From NCBI GenBank assembly GCA_043763155.1, contig JAYULW010000100.1, positions 1 through 23,099 on the forward strand: DNA of 23,099 nt, given 5' to 3'. Both the position numbers and the translations under genes were made by a program. Under the pieces are notes generated by a model that saw only the letters and a list, made by a program, of their open reading frames with translations, searched no databases and was not told the DNA's origin. This DNA is from JANYBV01 sp043763155. Its GTDB lineage: Bacteria; Pseudomonadota; Alphaproteobacteria; Rickettsiales; SXRF01. Positions 1 through 7,272 of this stretch are shown piece by piece (position 1 is the stretch's first letter; each line of letters begins with the position of its first letter).

Positions 1-255
1 GATGGCTCCTACGTAGTGCTGCCCCTCGTCGGTCCCTCCACCACGCGTGACACCGCAGGCCAGGCCGTGGACTGGTTCCTCGACCCCGTAGGCTGGTTCC
101 TCAACACGCCGGAAAATATCGGCCTCGGCGTTGCAAACGCCGTTGCCACGCGCGATGAGCAGAACAGCCTCATTGACCAGCTCTACTACCAGTCCCTCGA
201 CCCATACGTCGCCACGCGCGCCGCCTACCTCCAGCACGAAATCACTCACCCATAA
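1..255 (+). CDS. mlaA: MlaA (VacJ) outer-membrane lipoprotein, C-terminal part
   Basis: Only the last 84 codons are present; the gene enters from the left edge in frame 1. The visible part begins with the glycine-rich Y-V-V-L-P-L-V-G-P-S stretch followed by R-D-T, which is the conserved core of the MlaA/VacJ family, and ends with the R-A-A-Y-L-Q pattern seen near the family C-terminus. MlaA is an outer-membrane lipoprotein that removes mislocalised phospholipids from the outer leaflet and passes them to periplasmic MlaC. The next gene is mlaC, 8 nt downstream, so the two are almost certainly one operon. Signal peptide and lipobox lie outside the window. Family assignment is secure; completeness cannot be judged. 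Confidence 0.88.
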   Translation, partial: DGSYVVLPLVGPSTTRDTAGQAVDWFLDPVGWFLNTPENIGLGVANAVATRDEQNSLIDQLYYQSLDPYVATRAAYLQHEITHP

Positions 256-263
256 GGAATTCT

Positions 264-860
264 ATGTCTATTCGCCTGACTGCCTGCCTTTTAAGTTTCC
301 TGTTATGCGCCTCGCCAGCATTCGCTGCGGGCAACGCTTGCGAAGCGTTTGCCAGAACCACCACCTCGCAGCTGGTAGCCATCTTCCACGACGCAAGCCT
401 GAGCGAAGACCAGAAGCGCGACCACCTCACCACCTTATTCCAAAATGACGTGGACACGAACTGGATCGGCCAGTTCGCCCTCGGCCATTACTGGAACACC
501 GCAAGCGCCGAAGAGCGCGCAGCATACCTCAAGGAATACCGCACCTACCTCACCAATAGCTACGTGTCCAAGTTCGACGACGAAGCAAGCTTAAGCGTCG
601 AAGAAATCAAAATCGCCTCCGTAAGCCCCGTGGCCAATAGCTCCGATTACAGCGCAAAATCCCTCATCCTGCGCAAAGGCGAAGACGACATCCATGTAGA
701 TTACCTCCTGAGCCAAACCCCAGTGGGCTGCAAAGTTCACGACATCATCATTGAAAACGTAAGCCTTCTTGTCTCACAACGGTCTGAATTCCAGAGCATC
801 CTAAACAGTTCCGGCATCAAAGGCCTCACCGAGGCACTAAAAAACAAAAAGTCTGATTAA
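264..860 (+). CDS. mlaC: MlaC, periplasmic phospholipid-binding protein
   Basis: A 198-aa protein with a Sec signal peptide (residues 1-21, hydrophobic L-L-S-F-L-L-C-A-S, cleavage after A-F-A). The mature part has the layout of the MlaC/Ttg2D family: a helical N-terminal region, the R-A-A-Y-L-K-E-Y-R-T-Y-L segment near residues 86-98, and a beta-rich second half containing V-D-Y-L-L and C-K-V-H-D-I-I-I-E-N-V. MlaC shuttles phospholipids across the periplasm between MlaA and the inner-membrane MlaFEDB transporter. An AAGGA Shine-Dalgarno sits 6 nt before the ATG. Its position right behind mlaA supports the call. The inner-membrane mlaFED genes are not in this window. Confidence 0.9.
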   Translation: MSIRLTACLLSFLLCASPAFAAGNACEAFARTTTSQLVAIFHDASLSEDQKRDHLTTLFQNDVDTNWIGQFALGHYWNTASAEERAAYLKEYRTYLTNSYVSKFDDEASLSVEEIKIASVSPVANSSDYSAKSLILRKGEDDIHVDYLLSQTPVGCKVHDIIIENVSLLVSQRSEFQSILNSSGIKGLTEALKNKKSD

Positions 861-890
861 TTACCAACCCGATTGAAAAAGGACCATCAA

Positions 891-1406
891 ATGAAACAGG
901 CACATTCCTTTTTTGTAAAAGCCGCATCCATCGCAGCTTTATTGCTTTGCAGCGCCTGCTGCTCTGCCATGAGCGATTCCAAAGGCGAAGAAATGGTGGC
1001 ATGGGACAGCGTCCCCGCCGCCGTCCAGAAAACCATCACCGATAATGCTGCCGGAAACCCTGTAGACAAAGTCGAAAAAGAAACCAGAGACGGCACCACC
1101 CTCTACGAAGCCAAGGTAAAGAAAGCCAATGGCTCCCGCCTTGTCATTAAGGTCGGCGAAGATGCAAAACTGATCGGCGTCATCAAGAAATCCGCTGAAA
1201 CAACGGTGTCCTTCTCCAAGCTGCCTAAATCCGTGCGCGCCACCATCACCAAAGAAGCCTCCGGACAAAAAGTAGCCAAGGTTGAAAAAGAAACCGTAGA
1301 TGGAAAACTGATCTATGAAGCGACCGTCCCTAATGCCGACGGCACGCGCCTGATCATCAAAGTCGGCAAAACCGGCACCCTGATCAGCACCAAAACAAAG
1401 CAGTAA
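891..1406 (+). CDS. Exported protein with two PepSY-like repeats
   Basis: I chose ATG 891 (171 aa) over the in-frame TTG 873 because AAAGGA lies about 8 nt before 891 and the protein then begins with a clean signal peptide (K-rich start, A-A-S-I-A-A-L-L-L-C, then C-S-A-C-C). A lipoprotein is possible but the lipobox (C-S-A-C) is imperfect. The mature protein is two tandem copies of one module, residues about 38-95 and 106-165, each with V-P/L-P ... V-xx-T-I-T ... K-V-E-K-E-T-x-D-G ... Y-E-A-x-V ... G-x-R-L-x-I-K-V-G. This resembles PepSY-like domains, which are usually extracytoplasmic and sometimes inhibitory or redox-partner modules. It directly abuts the DUF347 membrane protein, suggesting a functional pair. 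The partner or ligand is unknown. Confidence 0.72.
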   Translation: MKQAHSFFVKAASIAALLLCSACCSAMSDSKGEEMVAWDSVPAAVQKTITDNAAGNPVDKVEKETRDGTTLYEAKVKKANGSRLVIKVGEDAKLIGVIKKSAETTVSFSKLPKSVRATITKEASGQKVAKVEKETVDGKLIYEATVPNADGTRLIIKVGKTGTLISTKTKQ

Positions 1407-2159
1407 ATGCAAAACATCTCCGGCGCGTCTCACACCAGCAAAGTAGCAGCAGTCACCGCAGGCTTCTGGCTTATCAAAATTGCCGCCACCACGCTGGGTG
1501 AAACCGCCGGAGATGCCGTCTCCATGAGCATGAACCTGGGCTATGCGGTGGGCACCGGCATTTTCACCATGCTTTTTTTCGCCGTCGTCATCGCCCAGAT
1601 TCGCGCCACGGCATATCATCCTTTGCTATACTGGTCCGTCATCGTGACCACCACCACCGTAGGCACCACCATGGCCGACTTCGCCGACCGCTCGCTCGGC
1701 ATCGGTTATATGGGCGGCTCCCTCATTCTTTTTGCCTGCGTGCTAGCCATACTGGCATTATGGCGCGCCTCCACCGGCTCGGTCTCTGTGCAACACATCA
1801 ACACCCCCAAAATCGAAGCCTTCTACTGGCTCACCATCCTTTTCTCAAACACGCTGGGCACCGCGCTGGGCGATTTTATGGCCGATTCTTCCGGCCTCGG
1901 CTATGCAGGCAGCGCGGTGGTTTTCGCCGCCTCGCTCGTAGTGATCGCTGGCGCTTATTACTGCACCACCATTTCACGGACATTCCTGTTCTGGGCAGCC
2001 TTCATCCTCACCCGCCCGCTGGGCGCAACACTGGGCGATATCCTCACCAAAACCACCGACAAAGGCGGTCTGGACCTGAGCCGCTACACGTCTTCGGCTG
2101 CGCTTATGCTGTGCATGCTCGCCTGCATCCTGCTCACCACTCGCAAGAAAAGCGCCTAA
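1407..2159 (+). CDS. DUF347-repeat (COG4705-like) inner-membrane protein
   Basis: A 250-aa integral membrane protein made of four similar two-helix units. Each unit carries a T-L-G-x-x-x-G-D/A-D signature followed by a G-L/I-G-Y turn: near residues 29-46, 84-101, 149-166 and 204-222. This is the pattern of the DUF347 repeat family (COG4705). No biochemical function is established in what I can recall. The start ATG directly follows the stop of the PepSY-like gene, with no spacing and no good Shine-Dalgarno, so translational coupling is likely. The gene is convergent with the minus-strand gene ending at 2156, and the two stop codons overlap by three bases. A transporter or sensor role would be a guess. 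Confidence 0.75.
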   Translation: MQNISGASHTSKVAAVTAGFWLIKIAATTLGETAGDAVSMSMNLGYAVGTGIFTMLFFAVVIAQIRATAYHPLLYWSVIVTTTTVGTTMADFADRSLGIGYMGGSLILFACVLAILALWRASTGSVSVQHINTPKIEAFYWLTILFSNTLGTALGDFMADSSGLGYAGSAVVFAASLVVIAGAYYCTTISRTFLFWAAFILTRPLGATLGDILTKTTDKGGLDLSRYTSSAALMLCMLACILLTTRKKSA

Positions 2160-2662
2160 GCGCGTTTCGCAAAACTCTCCTCAGGCATTTTTTGCTGCAC
2201 GGCAGCCACCCAGTTTTTAGCAGGCGCTGCGTCAGCATCCACCGCATCGGCGTTGGCAATATGGGCGCGTTCCTTTTCAGCGATGTTCACTTTGCGCTGC
2301 AGCTTGCCTGCGCCTAGCTGCCACTCGGTCACCACCTTCTTGCTTTCCAGCCAATTGGAAACGGCCATGCACACCGCCCCAAACGCTGTCATGCCGATGG
2401 CAATGCGGTTGTAGCTTTTATTGCCCATCACCGGCAAAACCTTAGGGTCCGCCGAGCGGAAAATAGGTTTACCCTGCTCTGCGGCTGTAAGCACCTTAGA
2501 CGAGATCGCGCACAACACGCCAATATTCGTCGCCCCCGCAATGGCAAATAGCCACGACGAAATTGCCGAATAATACGTATGATCGCGCAAAAATTGCTTC
2601 TCGGAAATCATCATGCATTCAGGCGTATCGCCTTGTGCCTTTGGTTCTGCAACAGGAAGCAT
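2156..2662 (-). CDS. Two-TM protein of unknown function, second gene of the B12-riboswitch operon
   Basis: Start chosen at 2662 because AAGGAG lies 7 nt upstream; the reading frame stays open further upstream but without a ribosome site. The 168-aa product has two hydrophobic segments (about residues 30-54 and 84-104), then a charged helix (about 115-140), an acidic alanine-rich linker and a C-terminal A-K-N-W-V-A-A-V-Q-Q-K-M-P tail (W151, V155, P160). The topology and tail match the protein at 7269-7721 and the tail matches the one at 7834-9354. The gene begins 4 nt after the stop of the exported protein upstream, so it should be cotranscribed and under the same cobalamin riboswitch. I recognise no family. 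Confidence 0.7.
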   Translation of the reverse strand: MLPVAEPKAQGDTPECMMISEKQFLRDHTYYSAISSWLFAIAGATNIGVLCAISSKVLTAAEQGKPIFRSADPKVLPVMGNKSYNRIAIGMTAFGAVCMAVSNWLESKKVVTEWQLGAGKLQRKVNIAEKERAHIANADAVDADAAPAKNWVAAVQQKMPEESFAKRA

Positions 2663-2666
2663 GCGC

Positions 2667-3176
2667 TTACTCCTTGCTGTAAAGTGAGGCCAATATTTGC
2701 GCGCCATTAGCCGCAACCGTCATTTCCTTGCCCGGCAGCATATACGCGCTCTGGAAGTCCAGATGATCATCCGTGGTCGCATAATAACAAACCACATTGC
2801 CAGCCTTAACCCCTGCCGTATCGGTGGCCACACCCGTAAAGATAAGCCCGCGATGCACACTCCCCTCGCCCTTCCAGAACAGGCGGTCATACGCCCCCTG
2901 CGACAACGGTTCGTTAAACGCCAGCGCATCCTTCACGCGGTACCGCGATGCGTAACGCGCGTTAAACGCCTGAAGGCAGGCATGTTGCTGGTTCGCATCA
3001 AACCCTGCGATGGCAGAAACCTTATCCATCTCAAAAAGTTTCTGGCGCATATCACTTTCGCTGTCGGCCCATGCGGGCGCGCTCAGGCACAAGGCGGTGC
3101 AAAAGGCGAGGCCATGCGAAATAATAGTGATGCAGGAAAGAAAAGTTCGTTCAGAAAAAATAGTACGGTTAGACAT
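2667..3176 (-). CDS. Exported protein of unknown function controlled by a cobalamin riboswitch
   Basis: The 169-aa reading starts at ATG 3176, preceded by TATGGAGTG about 8 nt upstream; longer in-frame starts lack a ribosome site. It opens with a long signal peptide ending A-P-A-W-A before D-S-E-S, so the protein is periplasmic or secreted. The mature part (about 130 aa) has one cysteine near the middle (Q-Q-H-A-C-L-Q-A-F-N-A-R-Y) and a second in N-V-V-C-Y-Y, plus a beta-like C-terminal half (G-L-I-F-T-G-V-A, V-K-A-G-N-V-V-C-Y-Y). I do not recognise the family. The upstream cobalamin riboswitch implies expression is low when B12 is plentiful, so a role linked to corrinoid or cobalt acquisition or to a B12-free substitute process is a reasonable inference but not shown. 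Confidence 0.72.
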   Translation of the reverse strand: MSNRTIFSERTFLSCITIISHGLAFCTALCLSAPAWADSESDMRQKLFEMDKVSAIAGFDANQQHACLQAFNARYASRYRVKDALAFNEPLSQGAYDRLFWKGEGSVHRGLIFTGVATDTAGVKAGNVVCYYATTDDHLDFQSAYMLPGKEMTVAANGAQILASLYSKE

Positions 3177-3195
3177 TGGATACACTCCATAACGT

Positions 3196-3325
3196 TGACA
3201 TCTGCCCCGGCGCAAAAAGCACCGGCGCGTGTCACCGCACAACAAAGAGTGGATCGGAACCGCAAAGCGGATCCCTAACCAGTTACTCCAAAGAAAACAC
3301 CCCGTTTCCTGAGCATGCGTGACAC
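3196..3325 (-). promoter_or_regulatory. Candidate expression platform of the cobalamin riboswitch
   Basis: The 150-nt leader between aptamer and start codon holds competing pairings. GTGTCAC (3325-3319), just after the aptamer, is complementary to GTGACAC (3235-3229). The inner TGACA of that second block can instead pair with TGTCA (3200-3196), closing a hairpin that includes CCGGTGC-TTTTT-GCGCCGG and ends just before the GGAG ribosome site. A further hairpin with GGAT/ATCC and CCGC/GCGG arms lies at 3251-3274. There is no U-tract terminator, so translational control is more likely than termination. The switching scheme is inferred. Confidence 0.45.
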
Positions 3326-3327
3326 TT

Positions 3328-3516
3328 AATGGCAGGTCTCCTGACTCGCCGGTCTATGCTCTTGGCTGTCTTCCCAAATGTTTTCACACTCAGTGACGGT
3401 GTATCGTGCCTCAAGCTCGTCGCTTACAGTTGCGGGGGCAGTCATGGCATTGGCGTTCACTTGCGTGGGTTCGCCGCACCACATTCCCTTTTCATCATTC
3501 TTGCGAATGAACCATT
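3328..3516 (-). ncRNA. Cobalamin (B12) riboswitch aptamer
   Basis: Read on the minus strand, the segment has the hallmarks of the cobalamin riboswitch in order: AAGGGAA-N4-GTGCGG, then GAACCCACGC, the core GCCATGACTGCCCCCGCAACTGTAAGCG region at about 3466-3426 (key block CCCCGCAACTGT), a GTCACTG block, GGGAAG, and the 3' box GAGTCAGGAGACCTGCC ending near 3331. The ends can pair as AATGG (3516-3512) with CCATT (3332-3328), a likely P1. A good promoter places the transcript start within a few bases of this 5' end. Such aptamers bind adenosylcobalamin or related corrinoids and usually repress downstream expression. The next gene on this strand starts at 3176. Confidence 0.93.
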
Positions 3517-3523
3517 GCGCCGG

Positions 3524-3552
3524 ACTATAATTGCGAACCCTCCCGAAGTCAA
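3524..3552 (-). promoter_or_regulatory. Sigma70-type promoter of the riboswitch operon
   Basis: On the minus strand TTGACT (3552-3547) and TATAGT (3529-3524) are separated by exactly 17 nt. Initiation about 7 nt downstream would fall at 3515-3517, exactly at the 5' base of the predicted P1 helix of the riboswitch. This separates the operon from the methyltransferase gene, whose stop is at 3592 on the same strand. Confidence 0.75.
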
Positions 3553-3591
3553 CGCCAAACGAAAAACACGCCTTAAGCCATTAATACACAG

Positions 3592-4992
3592 CTACTTATG
3601 CGTGAATGTGCCCGCGCTATACGCCGATGCGGGGAAGCTTTCGCCCTTGGGCGTATTAGCCGCAATATCGTCAATCGTCACCGTTTTTGGCACAGATTTA
3701 TGCCGCAGGAAAATCATATCCTTCTTGTTGAAGGCAGCAAAAAAACTTTTGAATTCACCCAGCAGCGTCTCCACATCCGGCTTCGTATCCGATGCCGCAA
3801 TCACCGCGTCAAAAATCTCCGCAAGGCTCTTATGCCCATCCATAAAACCGCACATCAGCGCCAGATGCGGCGTGTTGCTATACGAAACCACATTGTAATG
3901 ATGCTCGATCTCAAACGTCTCACCCACAGGCGCTTCGCGCAAAAACTCCGCGAAACGCTGGTAATTATCATTGCGCATCGTCATGTAAAAAAACGGCACA
4001 TTGTCTAAATCATGAAGGCTCGGAACAGCAGGCACGCGCTTGGCAGCATAAAATGCATGCTTGAAAATATCGCCATGCATCAATTCCGCCGCCGCTTGTT
4101 TTTCGCGCAAAGGCAAACGGCGCACTGCGTCGGAAAGTTCGCTCTCGCCTAAATAATGCTCAAGATTGTAAAGGTCATTGCCTTCTTTTTGCATATCGAA
4201 AAAGAAATGCGTGGGCACAAGGCCTGAGCTTGCGACAAAGTCATACACTTGCGCCACGGTATAGGCGCGGTCCTGCGAGTGCAGGAACATATCGTAAATC
4301 CCCACATCACCAAAACTCTGCAAATCTTCGCATTTGGGCGGCAGGTCGGCGATGCGGTTGGTAGATGGCAAATGGCTCATCACCGTTTTACAATTATCCA
4401 CGCGCTGCTGCGCGCTCGCCTCGCCCTTATTTAAAATCTGCATCAGGTTTTGCATCTGGTACACCGACTCGCGCCCATAGGTGGCATACAGCATCAGGCA
4501 CAACACGCCGTCATCGCGCAGCATCTGGCTAAGCGCCGCCAGCCCCTCTTCCGGATTGGCCAGGTGATGCAGCACCCCTTGGCTTTCAATGAAATCAAAC
4601 GGCCCGTCGAGCAACTGCGGCGCATCCAAAAGCGAGCCATGCACCCATGTGATGTTGCTTAAGCCCCGGATTTTCGCGCGCGCCTGCGCAATTTCCAGCG
4701 AGCTGGCGCTAAGGTCGAGATGGATAATTTCCGCGTTGATGCCCCGGCATTGCTCCGCCAGCGCAATCGTGCTGTCGCCCGTGCCGCCACCTGCAATAAG
4801 CGCGCGAAACCCTTTGCTGAAATCGCGCTTGCCGGAATAATGGTAATAATTCAGGCAATCAAACGACCCGGTGCGAAACGCAAGAAACCGCTTCAGCTCC
4901 TGCTGCGGGTCACGCGGCGGGTACGGATAATTCTCATATTGCTCGCGCACCTCCCTCAGATAATTGGAATCACTCGTAAGGGCTTGTTTCAT
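3592..4992 (-). CDS. Class I SAM-dependent methyltransferase with extra C-terminal region
   Basis: Start at 4992 (466 aa) is set by AGGAG 7 nt upstream; the open frame extends upstream without support. After a Y-E-N-Y-P-Y-P-P-R-D stretch (residues 19-28), the Rossmann methyltransferase core follows: motif I A-L-I-A-G-G-G-T-G-D-S (64-74), an acidic strand end H-L-D-L-S (91-95) that would bind the SAM ribose, and F-I-E-S-Q-G-V-L-H-H-L-A-N-P-E-E-G-L (134-151), the post-I/motif IV region. About 250 further residues have no clear match; near the C-terminus the pattern (H-L-A-L-M-C-G-F-M-D-G-H-K-S-L-A-E-I-F-D-A-V) is reminiscent of PqqD-like folds. The methyl acceptor is unknown. It is divergent from the small membrane gene at 5074. 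Confidence 0.82.
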   Translation of the reverse strand: MKQALTSDSNYLREVREQYENYPYPPRDPQQELKRFLAFRTGSFDCLNYYHYSGKRDFSKGFRALIAGGGTGDSTIALAEQCRGINAEIIHLDLSASSLEIAQARAKIRGLSNITWVHGSLLDAPQLLDGPFDFIESQGVLHHLANPEEGLAALSQMLRDDGVLCLMLYATYGRESVYQMQNLMQILNKGEASAQQRVDNCKTVMSHLPSTNRIADLPPKCEDLQSFGDVGIYDMFLHSQDRAYTVAQVYDFVASSGLVPTHFFFDMQKEGNDLYNLEHYLGESELSDAVRRLPLREKQAAAELMHGDIFKHAFYAAKRVPAVPSLHDLDNVPFFYMTMRNDNYQRFAEFLREAPVGETFEIEHHYNVVSYSNTPHLALMCGFMDGHKSLAEIFDAVIAASDTKPDVETLLGEFKSFFAAFNKKDMIFLRHKSVPKTVTIDDIAANTPKGESFPASAYSAGTFTHK

Positions 4993-5073
4993 GCGTTCAC
5001 TCCTGAGGGTGCGAATTCTTCGCTTGTGTGTATGTATGATGCAGTTAGTATGCTTAAACAAGTGGGGAAGCCA

Positions 5074-5352
5074 ATGGCCAATTTCAAAGAAAAATTCAAA
5101 GGCGCGTACAACGAACACCGCAACGAAACTAGCGGCGCCAAATCCACGGCCTCCGCCGATCCTTATTATTACAAGCTGGCCCGTGTGGCGCTTCGCGCGG
5201 GCATTGTTTCGGCCATCTTAGTGTTTTTCCTTGCGTGGTATGTGTGCGGTGTGGCCATCATTTGGTCGCTGCTGCTTGCGCTTGCGAGCTTTATCCTCGT
5301 GCAGCCCGTGGTGGGAATCATCATGGCACTGGCGCTCGAAAAATCGAAATAA
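5074..5352 (+). CDS. Small two-TM protein of unknown function
   Basis: A 92-aa protein starting at ATG 5074, with GGGGA about 6 nt upstream. ATG 5050 is in frame and would add eight residues but has no comparable ribosome site. The first 35 residues are polar and charged (K-E-K-F-K-G-A-Y-N-E-H-R-N-E); two hydrophobic helices follow (about 45-62 and 65-85) and the protein ends E-K-S-K. The overall form is like small ATP-synthase-assembly or AtpI-like membrane proteins, but I see no specific signature and no ATP synthase genes nearby. A TAGTAT -10-like hexamer lies at about 5046-5051 in the 81-nt divergent intergenic region. Confidence 0.62.
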   Translation: MANFKEKFKGAYNEHRNETSGAKSTASADPYYYKLARVALRAGIVSAILVFFLAWYVCGVAIIWSLLLALASFILVQPVVGIIMALALEKSK

Positions 5353-5466
5353 AGCGCTGCGCTCCCAAAGAGTTAATACAAATTAATAATCGTCTTGCCT
5401 AAGCCACCCCCATTGGCTATGAATAAAGGCACGGGTTAACGCGACTTGCATGGGGGGATGCGCGCG

Positions 5467-7272
5467 ATGGCTGATAAAAAACCGGAAGAATATTATGTCG
5501 CCGCCTTTGCTCAGGCCGAGCATATGCAGCAGAAATATCTCGTCTTCGATCTGGCTGTTGCCAACGAAGACCGCCGCCTGAAACGCCGTGGCGCCGAACG
5601 CCACCTGCCCTTTATCGCCAGCCACGAATTTTTTCATGCGCTGGGCTTCGACCACCCGCGCACCGAAGCCAGAAAAGGCGAAGCCCTGAACAGCCGCACA
5701 TGGGAACAGCTCCAGCAGGACATCGCCGCCAACCTCACCAAGGAGAATGCGCTCGGCAGTTTCGACCCCGCCACGGGCATCCGCACCATCACCTTCAGCT
5801 TCGCCGCAAAACCCACGCAAGTGCAGCATGGCCGCGCCGACTGGCAAAACTTCATGCGCACCGACGCAAACAGCATCCCCGCTGAAAATCTGGCATCACT
5901 CGCCCCCGGCCCCGATGCCGCCCGCAACGACACCAACCAGCATGTAAAAGAGGTAATGCTTGAAACCTTCGCGCTGCATTCCAGCCTGTTTCGTGTGAAA
6001 CTCGTCGAAGCCACCGACCCCGCCAGCGCGAATATATTGATCTACACCGCCAACATTCCGCCCAAAAAATACCTGATGCAGCAATTCGCCCGCGGCAGGG
6101 ACAATGCCTTCAACCAGGATGTCACCACGCTTGCCTACGCCAACGCCGAAGCAGGCATCTTCCCCAATGTTGCGGTGGGCGAATTATACATCGGGCAGAA
6201 AATTTACGGCCTGCCTCTCGACCAGCCGGGGCGCGGAATCTTCAACGACACGCGCCTCACCGAGCATGCCGGCGTGATGTGGGACAACCAGCCCATGGCC
6301 ATCAAGCTCTCCGGCAGCCCCATGCTCGGCGCACTTACCGTAAACATGGGCGCGCACCCCTATCAGCCCGCCATCACGGGTACGCTGCGTGACGCGCAAG
6401 GCCCGCTGCGCGTGCGCCAGCATATCGGCGCGAATGCAATCCTGAACGAGTTCGACGCATCAGATACCGCAATCGCCCTCGACATCACCGGCACCGACAA
6501 CGCCAACATCAAGGTCGGCACAAACTCCATCGTGCGCCTGCGCGGCAAAAGCAACGCCGTAACCCTTGGCCCCGGCCCCGACACCGTCATCCACGATAAA
6601 GGCTTCGGCCATGTACTGAACAATCTCTGCCCCGAAGACACCATCAAAAGCCCCACCGCAACCAAAGTGCGCATGCAGCACTGGAGCAGCCTTCCCGATC
6701 CCGGCACCCTTGTAACCTTCTTAAAAGACGACACCCACGCGACAGGCTCGCTCTTCGTGCGCGCCAGCGACCCCGAAACGGTCATGAAGCAGCTCCAGAA
6801 CCTCCCGCTGCAGGAACTCAAAACCGCCGCGCCCGTAAACCTGCCGCTCAACGCCCTCGACGGCGACACCTTCCTGCGCACCGCCCCGCGCCAGGCCATC
6901 TACCATGAAAAATCCGACGTGGCCGTAAGTGCCGAATGGGCCGCAGGGCGCTCCGTATCCAATCTCGACAGCGGCAGCCTCATCGTCAAAATGACCCGCC
7001 CGCAATATGAAAGCCGCACCGTTACATGGAACCCAACAGGCAGGCATTACGTGGTTACCTTCCGCGAAAACGGGCAGGTGCGCACCACCCATTTGCAGGA
7101 CGAAGCCAAAATCGCCGTGCAGGATAATGAAGGCCATATCGAAAAAATCATCAGCCTGCCCGACGCCCAGAAAGAAGCGGACCTCGCAAGCGCTTTGCGC
7201 AAAGGCAGCACAGCCGAATCCATCGCCATGGCATTGCCATTGCTGGTAAACGCAGCGCGTCAGCGCGGCTAG
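5467..7272 (+). CDS. Putative metzincin-like zinc metalloprotease with non-standard domain order
   Basis: I start the protein at ATG 5467 (601 aa) because the G6 tract at 5452-5457 gives it a Shine-Dalgarno at proper distance; ATG 5458 would touch that tract. Residues 53-63 are H-E-F-F-H-A-L-G-F-D-H followed by P, a full metzincin HExxHxxGxxH zinc site. Elements that normally come before the zinc helix in serralysin-type metzincins come after it here: strand I-R-T-I-T-F-S-F (105-112), a helix (160-175), A-N-I-L-I-Y (188-193), T-T-L-A-Y-A-N-A-E-A-G-I-F (220-232) and G-E-L-Y-I-G. V-M-W-D-N (about 271-275) might be the Met-turn. Residues about 330-385 have glycine/aspartate-rich beta-like sequence recalling RTX. 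There is no Sec signal peptide. Protease activity is inferred. Confidence 0.6.
   Translation: MADKKPEEYYVAAFAQAEHMQQKYLVFDLAVANEDRRLKRRGAERHLPFIASHEFFHALGFDHPRTEARKGEALNSRTWEQLQQDIAANLTKENALGSFDPATGIRTITFSFAAKPTQVQHGRADWQNFMRTDANSIPAENLASLAPGPDAARNDTNQHVKEVMLETFALHSSLFRVKLVEATDPASANILIYTANIPPKKYLMQQFARGRDNAFNQDVTTLAYANAEAGIFPNVAVGELYIGQKIYGLPLDQPGRGIFNDTRLTEHAGVMWDNQPMAIKLSGSPMLGALTVNMGAHPYQPAITGTLRDAQGPLRVRQHIGANAILNEFDASDTAIALDITGTDNANIKVGTNSIVRLRGKSNAVTLGPGPDTVIHDKGFGHVLNNLCPEDTIKSPTATKVRMQHWSSLPDPGTLVTFLKDDTHATGSLFVRASDPETVMKQLQNLPLQELKTAAPVNLPLNALDGDTFLRTAPRQAIYHEKSDVAVSAEWAAGRSVSNLDSGSLIVKMTRPQYESRTVTWNPTGRHYVVTFRENGQVRTTHLQDEAKIAVQDNEGHIEKIISLPDAQKEADLASALRKGSTAESIAMALPLLVNAARQRG

Noticed and set aside
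939..1619. Minus-strand frame across the PepSY-like and DUF347 genes
   Set aside because: Gly/Phe/Asp-rich low-complexity translation, no ribosome site, spans two well-supported plus-strand genes.
3329..3898. Plus-strand frame through the riboswitch region
   Set aside because: It covers the cobalamin aptamer and then the antisense of the methyltransferase; the sequence constraint there is explained by RNA structure.
5050..5352. AtpI-like ATP synthase subunit identity for the small membrane protein
   Set aside because: Only size and two helices agree; no characteristic residues and no ATP synthase genes nearby.
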